Assembly: GCA_020634395.1 (NCBI GenBank)
Contig: JACKBU010000004.1
Span: 124,001 to 188,000 of the forward strand
Length of the DNA stretch: 64,000 nucleotides
Direction: 5' to 3'
Source: Ardenticatenaceae bacterium
GTDB taxonomy: Bacteria > Chloroflexota > Anaerolineae > Promineifilales > Promineifilaceae
Shown here piece after piece: positions 25,472 through 31,747 of the stretch. The position numbers were made by a program, and so were the translations under genes. The first letter of the stretch is position 1. Every line of letters starts with the position of its first letter. The notes under the pieces are model-generated. The model was given only the letters and a program-made list of their open reading frames with translations. It did not search any database and was not told where the DNA came from.

Positions 25472-25794
25472 GCGGGAAGAGGAGAAGAAGGAGAAAAAGA
25501 GGAAGTAGTTATTAATTTGAATAGAAATTGGGCGGCCTCACACTTGGCCATCTTTCATTGAGCGAATAAACAAACCCGTTGACTGCAAGTTGGTGATACT
25601 TCGTCTGGGCCGTTTTTCGACTGCAATTGGATTCTCAGTTCGAGTCGGCCGCCTCAATTAACAATGATAGTATGAGTATAAGCTTTCATCCCTTCTTTCG
25701 GTAGGCATCTCATTACAGTCGGTGTGTAAATCCATTTACATTGTGGAATAATTGGGCCGTGCGGAAGAAGTCTGAGTTTAGGAAGGGTGCGCCT
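25472..25794. other. Intergenic region before methylmalonyl-CoA mutase, with dyad operator
   Basis: The region starts with a purine tract and is otherwise AT-rich. It holds no ORF. The dyad TGTAAAT-CC-ATTTACA at 25725-25740, about 55 bases before the mutase start, looks like a site for a dimeric repressor. Confidence 0.5.
25725..25740. promoter_or_regulatory. Candidate operator upstream of the mutase
   Basis: Perfect 7-base arms TGTAAAT and ATTTACA separated by CC. The size and position suit a TetR- or GntR-type regulator of propionate or odd-chain fatty-acid use. No regulator gene is adjacent. Confidence 0.5.
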
Positions 25795-27456
25795 ATGACA
25801 ACTTTTGAGGAAAGCAAAAACGAGTGGGAACGGACATTTGTAAAGCCAGTCACAGACCGATTTCCTGAGCGACGCCAGGATTTTAAAACCAGTTCCGGCA
25901 TCCCTGTGGATCGGGTGTACGGTCCGGCGGAAATGGACGGCCAGTACGCGACAAAACTGGGATTCCCCGGCGAGTATCCGTTTACGCGCGGTGTGCAGTC
26001 GACAATGTACCGGGGGCGGTATTGGACGATGCGGCAGTATGCGGGGTTTGCCACGGCCGTTGAATCCAACGAGCGCTACAAATTCCTGCTCAGCCAGGGG
26101 CAGACCGGGTTGTCCGTGGCCTTCGACCTGCCCACGCAAATCGGCTACGACGCGGATGATCCGATGGCGCTGGGCGAAGTGGGCAAGGTGGGCGTCAGCA
26201 TCCCCAGCCTGGAGGACATGGCGGTTCTGCTGGACGGCATTCCGCTGGACAAGGTCAGCATCAGCATGACGATTAACGCGCCGGCGGCGGTGCTGCTGGC
26301 GATGGTCATCGCCATCGGCAAGCGGCAGGGCGTAGCGCCGGATAAGCTGCGCGGCACCATCCAGAATGACATTTTGAAGGAATATATTGCGCGAGGGACG
26401 TATATTTTCCCGCCACGGCCGTCGATGCGCCTGATCACCAACGTGTTTGATTATTGCAGCCGGGAAGTGCCGCGCTGGAATACGATTTCGGTGTCGGGCT
26501 ACCACATCCGCGAGGCGGGCAGCACGGCCGTGCAAGAAATCGCCTTCACCCTGGCCAACGGCATGACCTACGTGCAGGCGGCCATCGACGCCGGGCTGGA
26601 CATCGACAGCTTCGCCGACCAGATTTCCTTCTTCTTCAACGCCCACAACAATTTCCTGGAGGAAGTGGCCAAGTTCCGCGCCGCGCGGCGCATGTGGGCC
26701 AAGATCATGCGCGAGCAGTTTGGCGCACAGGATGACAAGAGCTGGCGGCTGCGCTTCCACACGCAGACGGCCGGTAGCACCCTGACGGCGCAGCAGCCGG
26801 AGAACAACGTGGTGCGCGTGGCTTTGCAGGCGCTGGCGGCGGTGTTGGGCGGTACACAGAGTTTGCACACAAACGGCCGTGACGAAGCCCTCGCTCTGCC
26901 CACGCAAGAATCGGTGCAAATTGCCCTACGCACGCAGCAGATCATCGCCCACGAAAGCGGCGTGGCCGACACCATCGACCCGCTGGCCGGTTCCTACTAC
27001 GTCGAGTACCTGACCGACGAGCTGGAAAAGCGGGCCTTCGCCTACATTCAGGCCATTCAGGAGATGGGCGGCGTGCTGGCGGCCATTGACAACGGCTACA
27101 TCCAGCGGGAAATTCAGGAGGCGGCCTACCAGTTCCAAAAAGAGTTAGAAGCCAATCAACAAACCGTGGTAGGGGTGAATCGCTTTGTGCAAAAAGACGA
27201 AACCATCACCATCGACATGATGAAGGTGGACCCGGCCGTGGAGGCCGCCCAGCGCCAGCGTCTGGCGGCCCTGCGCGCCCGGCGCGACAACGAGAAGGTG
27301 GCGGCTTTGCGCGGCCAACTGGCCCAGGCCGCCCGCACCGACGAAAACCTGATGCCGTTGTTCATCGCCTGCGTGGAACAGGACGTGACGCTGGGCGAGA
27401 TTTGCCATACGCTGCGCGATGTTTGGGGCGAATATCAGCCGAGCTTTGAGCTGTGA
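25795..27456 (+). CDS. Methylmalonyl-CoA mutase, large (substrate-binding) subunit
   Basis: A 553-residue catalytic subunit of the two-subunit type. With a separate B12-binding subunit it converts methylmalonyl-CoA to succinyl-CoA. Signatures are FTRGVQSTMYRGRYWTMRQY, GLSVAFDLPTQIGYDADDP, RGTIQNDILKEYIARGTYIF and RLRFHTQTAGSTLTAQQPEN. The protein ends at about residue 550 without the DxHxxG cobalamin domain. The B12 subunit and the MeaB-type GTPase are not in this window. ATG 25795 is chosen; the frame extends to 25741 but lacks family similarity there. The epimerase gene follows. Confidence 0.94.
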   Translation: MTTFEESKNEWERTFVKPVTDRFPERRQDFKTSSGIPVDRVYGPAEMDGQYATKLGFPGEYPFTRGVQSTMYRGRYWTMRQYAGFATAVESNERYKFLLSQGQTGLSVAFDLPTQIGYDADDPMALGEVGKVGVSIPSLEDMAVLLDGIPLDKVSISMTINAPAAVLLAMVIAIGKRQGVAPDKLRGTIQNDILKEYIARGTYIFPPRPSMRLITNVFDYCSREVPRWNTISVSGYHIREAGSTAVQEIAFTLANGMTYVQAAIDAGLDIDSFADQISFFFNAHNNFLEEVAKFRAARRMWAKIMREQFGAQDDKSWRLRFHTQTAGSTLTAQQPENNVVRVALQALAAVLGGTQSLHTNGRDEALALPTQESVQIALRTQQIIAHESGVADTIDPLAGSYYVEYLTDELEKRAFAYIQAIQEMGGVLAAIDNGYIQREIQEAAYQFQKELEANQQTVVGVNRFVQKDETITIDMMKVDPAVEAAQRQRLAALRARRDNEKVAALRGQLAQAARTDENLMPLFIACVEQDVTLGEICHTLRDVWGEYQPSFEL

Positions 27457-27525
27457 TGCGTGAGGCGTGAGGCGTGATGCGTGAAAAGAGCACGCTTCAC
27501 GAAGCACGCATCACGCATCACGAAA
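27456..27525. repeat. GCGTGATGCGTGAGG inverted repeat between mutase and epimerase
   Basis: Words GCGTGAGGCGTGATGCGTG and CACGCATCACGCATCACG face each other over the gap between the two genes. The tract is a close relative of 14726-14793. It could be a processing or partial termination signal within the operon. Confidence 0.65.
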
Positions 27526-27538
27526 CCAGGAAAATGTC

Positions 27539-27949
27539 ATGATTAAAAAAGTAGACCATATTGCCGTGGTTGTGCCGGATTTGGACGCGGCGCTGAAGTT
27601 TTGGGTGGAAGCCTTTGGGCTGGCGCTGGAGCGGGTGGAAAGTGTGCCGCGCGAGGGGGTGGACGTGGCTTTTTTGCCTGTGGGCGATAGCGAGATCGAG
27701 TTATTGCAGCCGACCGACCCGCAGAGCGGCGTGGCCCGTTACCTGGAAAAGCGCGGCCCCGGCCTGCACCACCTGTGCTTTGCGGTGGATGACATCGACG
27801 CGACCCTGGCGCGGCTGAAAGCGGCCGAGATTCCGCTGATTAATGAAACGGCCGTCACCAGCAATGATGGCAAGAAGTATGCCTTTGTGCATCCCAAGGG
27901 CACGGGCGGGGTGTTGGTGGAGCTGTACGAACTGCCGTTCCCCTGTTAG
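27539..27949 (+). CDS. mce: Methylmalonyl-CoA epimerase
   Basis: A 136-residue vicinal-oxygen-chelate protein that interconverts (2S)- and (2R)-methylmalonyl-CoA, feeding the mutase. Metal ligands and family motifs are visible: KVDHIAVVVPDLDAALKFWV (His), IELLQPTDPQSGVARYLEKR (Glu/Gln), GPGLHHLCFAVDDIDATLAR (His) and GTGGVLVELYEL (Glu). Length is normal. Its place after the mutase gene makes the pathway assignment firm. Confidence 0.93.
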   Translation: MIKKVDHIAVVVPDLDAALKFWVEAFGLALERVESVPREGVDVAFLPVGDSEIELLQPTDPQSGVARYLEKRGPGLHHLCFAVDDIDATLARLKAAEIPLINETAVTSNDGKKYAFVHPKGTGGVLVELYELPFPC

Positions 27950-27971
27950 GCGACATTACGAATGCATAAAA

Positions 27972-28472
27972 ATGAAACGTTTAAAAGAATTCTTTGACCT
28001 TCTAGTGTCCTTCTCAAAGGCTTGGCCGATTATTTTGACTGTTTTACTTGTCATTCTGGCAGCGATTACAGAGTTCTCGAAATTCGCAAACCAAAGTTTT
28101 GTGTTATCACTACCTCTTTGGGCGCTCATTCTAATTGTCGCATTGGCTACATATCCTCTCGGGAAATCGATTCAGTTTGTTGTTTCGCGCAGAAAAACTC
28201 CACTCAAACGATTAAATGGTCTCTTGTGGAGAACGCGACTGATTGGCATCCCTATTGCAATTTGTCCCCGCAATGGATGTGGATGTGAAGTAATTTGCAA
28301 GGAAATCCCTCCCCCGTCGTTACAATATGTTGCGCGCATTGAAGATCTACGTAAGGCAAGTTTTCAGTATAGTTATCAATACGAATGCCCAGTGCATGGC
28401 GCGTTGGAAGGAATTCCAAACGAACCACTCAGTTTGCTTCAGCAAAAGGCAAAGTTAGCATTCAAAGCGTAA
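27972..28472 (+). CDS. Small membrane protein with Cys/His motif, unknown function
   Basis: A 166-residue protein read from ATG 27972; the frame is open from 27843 but overlaps mce. Two membrane helices are seen (AWPIILTVLLVILAAITEF, LSLPLWALILIVALATYPLG). The soluble tail has CPRNGCGCEVIC and YECPVHG, a possible zinc-binding set. I do not recognise the family. The DNA is AT-richer than that of the neighbours and lacks ACGGCCGT, which could mean recent acquisition. Confidence 0.55.
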   Translation: MKRLKEFFDLLVSFSKAWPIILTVLLVILAAITEFSKFANQSFVLSLPLWALILIVALATYPLGKSIQFVVSRRKTPLKRLNGLLWRTRLIGIPIAICPRNGCGCEVICKEIPPPSLQYVARIEDLRKASFQYSYQYECPVHGALEGIPNEPLSLLQQKAKLAFKA

Positions 28473-28609
28473 TAGTTTCCGTCGCTGTGGCCGACCTCCT
28501 GGCGGAGCAGCGTCCCATTTGCCCACACCAACTTGAAGGCAGCACGGCCGTTCCCCGTTCCCCGTTATCCGTTGATTGTTGAGGAAACGGCCGTTCCCCC
28601 CAATCATCT
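28473..28609. other. Gap with CCGTTCCCCGTTCCCCGTTATCC words
   Basis: Low-complexity tract with two ACGGCCGT copies, leading into the first of two palindromes that flank the 21-bp array. No ORF is supported. Confidence 0.4.
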
Positions 28610-28642
28610 ATCCTCCCGGAAGTTCTGAACTTCCCGGAGGAT
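28610..28642. repeat. Palindrome left of the first 21-bp array
   Basis: ATCCTCCCGGAAGTTC and GAACTTCCCGGAGGAT pair with one mismatch and a 1-base centre. A near-identical copy lies at 28931-28963 on the other side of the array. Confidence 0.75.
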
Positions 28643-28680
28643 GGGCGAATCAGCCCTCATCCCCACGGGGACGACCGTTG

Positions 28681-28911
28681 CCGTAGTGGGGACGACCATT
28701 GCCGTAGTGGGGACGACCATTGCCGTAGTGGGGACGACCATTGCCGTAGTGGGGACGACCATTGCCGTAGCGGGGACGGCCATTGCCGTAGTGGGGACGG
28801 CCATTGCCGTAGTGGGGACGGCCGTTGCCGTAGCAGGGATGACCGTTGCCGTAGCAGGGATGACCATTGCCGTAGCAGGGATGACCATTGCCGTAGCAGG
28901 GATGACCATTG
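28681..28911. repeat. Tandem array, 11 units of 21 bp
   Basis: The unit is CCGTAGTGGGGACGACCATTG with variants CCGTAGCAGGGATGACC and CCGTAGTGGGGACGGCC. Eleven full units end to end make 231 bp, with partial units at both ends. Variants cluster: units 1-4 are identical, 5-7 carry GGCC and 8-11 carry CAGGGATG, as expected from stepwise duplication. Because 21 is divisible by three the array is open in several frames on both strands, which makes false ORFs. It lies between flanking palindromes and downstream of the VWA gene. Confidence 0.92.
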
Positions 28912-28930
28912 CCGTAGCGGGCAACCATTC

Positions 28931-28963
28931 ATCCTCCCGGAAGTTCTGAACTTCCGGGAGGAT
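28931..28963. terminator. Perfect 33-bp palindrome after the VWA gene
   Basis: 16-base arms ATCCTCCCGGAAGTTC / GAACTTCCGGGAGGAT with a single T between them. It lies seven bases beyond the VWA stop (minus strand), so it may end that transcript although it lacks a T-run. Confidence 0.6.
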
Positions 28964-28969
28964 TGGCGC

Positions 28970-30334
28970 TCACCGGCTCAACGGAGCCAGCTCCTCCTCA
29001 ATAATCTTCACCACCAGATCATCCAGCGCCGAAACCGTGTAATCCGACACCTGAAACTCCGTCTCCGTGCCGGTGGAGCCGGGGCCGCTCGCGCCATAGG
29101 TCAGGAAGATAAACCGCCCGCCCGTCGCCTGGGCCAACTGCCGGAAGATATACTCGCCCTGCTCATCCAGGCCGCTGCTGGCGATGGGGTAAATCTTGAT
29201 GCCGCGCTGCGCCGCTTGCAGCATCTCGGCGGCATAATGATCCTGCTGCCCATAATCCAGATGGGGCGGGGCGTCGGCCACCAGAAAGATGAGGCTGACC
29301 GTGTTTGCCACGCGCCATTCCGGCTGGTGGATGGCGTCGGCCAGCGCCTGATTCAAATCTTCGGGATAATCGCCGCCGCCGTCCGCCTGCACCTGGTCCA
29401 AAGCGGCGGCGAAGGTCTCCACGTTGGGCGTAAAGTCGGTGACCTGGGTGAGGAAAGCGTCTTCGCGGTCGCGGTAGGCCACCAGGCCAAAGCGCACGTC
29501 GGGCTGACTGGGCAGCGCATCCACCTGGGCAGAGATGGCGCGGATGTTGTCCTTCAGCTGCTGGATTTCGTCGGCCATGCTGCCGGTGGCGTCGATGAGG
29601 AACAGCACGTCGAGGTTAACGGCCGTTTCCCCCTGCCCGCCATTCACCACCGTCACAAACCACTCGCGCTGCCCACTCCCGGCGGGAATGGTGAACGGGT
29701 CCGCGCCGTCCACTTCCACCCGGTAGTCGGCGGCCTGGGCGGGGTAGGCGCGAGGGAAGAAGTAGACACGGCCGTCGCTGTGCGTGCGCAGCGTGGCAAT
29801 TGTCTGGTCGCCGGAGAAGATGCGGACTTGCTGACCGGCTAACGGCCGTTCCTGCCCATCACGCACCCAAATCTGCTGCCGCTCGGACACATCTACCTTC
29901 AGCACCTGCGCGCCGTTGTAATCGCGCAGGTAGAGCAGATAGTCGTCCCACTTCGCGTTGTCGTCCACCTCCCCGGCCGTCAGGCTGCTGTTTTGGGTAG
30001 TCGTCATAGGGCTGTCGGCGGCGCTGGCTCCGCGCGCGGCGTCAGCCAGCGCCGGGGCTTCGGCTTCTTCGACCACGGAGGCGACTTCTGCGCCCACTAC
30101 GGCGACGGCCGTAGGGGCCGGGGCGCGGGTCGGGGCCACTTTGGGGCCGGACTCCGGCGCGGTGGGGCTGTCGCCGGCCGTGCTTTCACTGCCGACGGCG
30201 GCCGGTGGTTCGGCTTCGTTGACGGTGCGAGTCACTTCAACGGTTTCTGGCTGTGGCGCTCCGCCACCGCAGGCGGCCAAGACGGCCGTTATTACCAGCA
30301 AACTCACGATCAACAACAGGCGTTTGGGGGTCAT
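28970..30334 (-). CDS. VWA-domain lipoprotein
   Basis: A 454-residue lipoprotein. The signal peptide is LLLIVSLLVITAVLAAC, followed by a linker rich in Pro/Ala/Glu. Residues 130-235 form a beta-rich module (VRIFSGDQTIATLRTHSDGR). The von Willebrand A domain (about 240-430) carries the MIDAS motif as DVLFLIDATGSMADEI (DxTGS in place of DxSxS), then FGLVAYRDRED and VADAPPHLDYG. It probably binds a partner through a metal ion on the outer face of the membrane. A structured leader with a terminator lies upstream (30415-30631). Confidence 0.85.
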   Translation of the reverse strand: MTPKRLLLIVSLLVITAVLAACGGGAPQPETVEVTRTVNEAEPPAAVGSESTAGDSPTAPESGPKVAPTRAPAPTAVAVVGAEVASVVEEAEAPALADAARGASAADSPMTTTQNSSLTAGEVDDNAKWDDYLLYLRDYNGAQVLKVDVSERQQIWVRDGQERPLAGQQVRIFSGDQTIATLRTHSDGRVYFFPRAYPAQAADYRVEVDGADPFTIPAGSGQREWFVTVVNGGQGETAVNLDVLFLIDATGSMADEIQQLKDNIRAISAQVDALPSQPDVRFGLVAYRDREDAFLTQVTDFTPNVETFAAALDQVQADGGGDYPEDLNQALADAIHQPEWRVANTVSLIFLVADAPPHLDYGQQDHYAAEMLQAAQRGIKIYPIASSGLDEQGEYIFRQLAQATGGRFIFLTYGASGPGSTGTETEFQVSDYTVSALDDLVVKIIEEELAPLSR

Positions 30335-30414
30335 AGAATCATCCTCCTTGATGTATGTCTACACCAGTAAGACGCAGCAGCAGGTCGGTTGGTTCCCCGT
30401 CATCCGGTTTTGGC

Positions 30415-30445
30415 AAAAAAAAGACCGCCTCGTAAGAGGCGGTCT
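30415..30445 (-). terminator. Intrinsic terminator upstream of the VWA gene (minus strand)
   Basis: On the minus strand AGACCGCCTC, TTAC loop, GAGGCGGTCT and a run of eight T. It ends about 80 bases before the VWA start codon. Confidence 0.88.
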
Positions 30446-30596
30446 GCCAAGACGTCAGGAGGGTGACGACTGGCCTTGCGGTCAATGCCAAATCGAGGGA
30501 GGGCAGGCATTTTCCTGGCTCTAGTTAGGGTTGTTCCAGTTGCGTTTCTCTCGTGCCAGTTTGGGGGGAGGAGTTCCTCTTAACCTAACTAAAGTT
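30446..30596 (-). ncRNA. Candidate structured leader (riboswitch-like) or small RNA
   Basis: A promoter at 30603-30631 and the terminator at 30415-30445 delimit a minus-strand RNA of about 180 nt ending 80 bases before the VWA gene. Visible structure: TTAGTTAGG-type helix pairing 30584-30591 with 30522-30529, and CGTCA...TGACG near 30455-30475. The stretch GCCAGGAAAATGCCTGCC (30502-30519) resembles the B12 box of cobalamin riboswitches (GCCAGGAGACCTGCC), and CGCAACTGGAA upstream recalls their CGCAACTGTGA segment. The match is partial, the P6 arm would be short and the loop three bases too long. It could also be an unrelated small RNA. Confidence 0.4.
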
Positions 30597-30602
30597 AAGC
30601 AA

Positions 30603-30631
30603 ATCATACAATAATTTCTGGCCTCAGTCTA
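30603..30631 (-). promoter_or_regulatory. Promoter of the structured leader
   Basis: On the minus strand TAGACT (30631-30626), a 17-base spacer and TATGAT (30608-30603). Confidence 0.5.
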
Positions 30632-30984
30632 GAGTAATTGGCAAAACACAACAATTCGAAATATATACCTTATCGTAGGGGCGGGACAGGCGGAAAGTCA
30701 TTTTTGCCGATGACCAACGCTTTCTCTCCCGCCTGTCTCGTCCGCGCCGTCCTGCCCCTACCCTATTTCGCATTGTCGGGCAAAACACTACGGTAATCGC
30801 CTACTCGCGTCATGATAATGTCTTGGGCGTTCTGCCGGGGCGTTAACGCCCCGGCGGCCGAACAACACCGGTTGAAACCGGCTAAAAGCAGAAAAGAGCT
30901 TTGCTTATAGGGCTATACGGGCTGTAAGCTGAGTATGCGGCTGTTCTGGGCAAAGAATATGGGGTTTACGTAGGGATCACAGTC
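30632..30984. repeat. Gap filled with dispersed palindromes
   Basis: The gap holds GTAGGGGCGGGAC at about 30675 with inverse copies GTCCTGCCCCTAC at about 30750-30762. A perfect 22-bp palindrome, GCCGGGGCGTTAACGCCCCGGC, is at 30834-30855. ACCGGTTGAAACCGGCT is at about 30867-30883. This looks like relics of small mobile or MITE-like repeats. No ORF is supported. Confidence 0.5.
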
Positions 30985-31659
30985 CTACTTGCCGCGGGAG
31001 CGAAAGAGTTTTAGCCACGCTTCCACCTCGTCGGCTTCTAACTGATCTTGTTCGTCGTCCTTCACCACGCGCAGCCTGGCCGGCTTTTTGGGTGGCTCGG
31101 ATGGGGTGGTTGGCGCGGGGGGCGGTGGCGCTTTGGGGCGGGTTTTGGGCCGCTCGGGCACAGGCCCAAACAGGTCCAGCCATTCCTGGATTTCGGCTTC
31201 GCTGATTTTGGGGTCGGTGGGCTTGGCGGGGGGAACGGCCGTTTCCTTTTCCCCCTCTTTCTCCGTCTTTGGCTCGGCAAACACAAACCCCATGCGCTCG
31301 ATAAACTGCTCCGACTGCAAAAAGCGTATCCGCTGCGCCTGGGCCACGCGGATAATCTCCCGGTCGCTGGTCACCAGGGTATAGCCGCCCGGATTTTTCA
31401 GCTTTTTGAGATGGCGAATGATGAGCGAATCGGCCGTCTGGCCGGATGGGGCAAAAATCACCTTCAGGTTACGGCTGGACAGCCGGTTGACAGTCCCGCC
31501 GGGCACGCCGCCGTCGAAAAACAGCGTCACCTGGCGCTGTTTGCTTTCGGCCACCCAGCTTTTCAGGCGCAGCACCAGGCGCACCTCGTCGTTGGGGTCC
31601 TTCAGCGAGATGTCCGGCATTTTGCCAATGAGATTGTGCCCGTCGATGATGTAGTGCAT
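30985..31659 (-). CDS. NYN-domain (YacP-like) RNA-binding/nuclease protein
   Basis: A 224-residue protein. ATG 31659 starts the NYN/PIN-like fold directly (HYIIDGHNLIGKMPDI, with the first acidic residue). Further motifs are LRLKSWVAE, VTLFFDGGVPGG, QTADSLIIRHLKKL with an acidic residue, and YTLVTSDREIIRVAQA. These match YacP/Rae1-type endoribonucleases. The C-terminal 90 residues are Pro/Lys-rich (PPPPAPTTPSEPPKKPARLR) and end in a short acidic helix, probably a flexible tail. Upstream frame to 31734 is translated GGTTTGTTAGGTTTG repeat and is left out. Confidence 0.85.
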   Translation of the reverse strand: MHYIIDGHNLIGKMPDISLKDPNDEVRLVLRLKSWVAESKQRQVTLFFDGGVPGGTVNRLSSRNLKVIFAPSGQTADSLIIRHLKKLKNPGGYTLVTSDREIIRVAQAQRIRFLQSEQFIERMGFVFAEPKTEKEGEKETAVPPAKPTDPKISEAEIQEWLDLFGPVPERPKTRPKAPPPPAPTTPSEPPKKPARLRVVKDDEQDQLEADEVEAWLKLFRSRGK

Positions 31660-31665
31660 AGGAAA

Positions 31666-31747
31666 AATGGTTGGATGGGTTTGATGGTTTGTTAGGTTTG
31701 TGAGGTTTGATCGTTTGTTGCCCCAACCAACCAACTAACCAACCAAC
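31666..31747. repeat. GGTTTGTTAGGTTTG / CAACCAACCAAC foldback
   Basis: Low-complexity inverted words (GTTTGTTAGGTTTGTGAGG and CCAACCAACCAACTAACC) fill the gap between the helicase and NYN genes. They could act as a weak hairpin. Confidence 0.6.

Noticed and set aside
25654..26919. 421-codon minus-strand ORF opposite methylmalonyl-CoA mutase
   Set aside because: The plus frame carries all mutase signatures; this is a shadow.
28681..28911. Possible CRISPR array
   Set aside because: There are no spacers, the units are contiguous, and no cas genes are present.
28641..28949. ORFs of about 100 codons on both strands through the first array (repeats of VVGTTIA or RQWSSPL)
   Set aside because: They arise because the 21-bp unit is a multiple of three. 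No ribosome site, and several frames are open at once.
30446..30596. 6S, SRP or RNase P RNA identity for the structured leader
   Set aside because: The conserved core sequences of those RNAs are not seen; only a generic leader or partial B12-box likeness can be supported.
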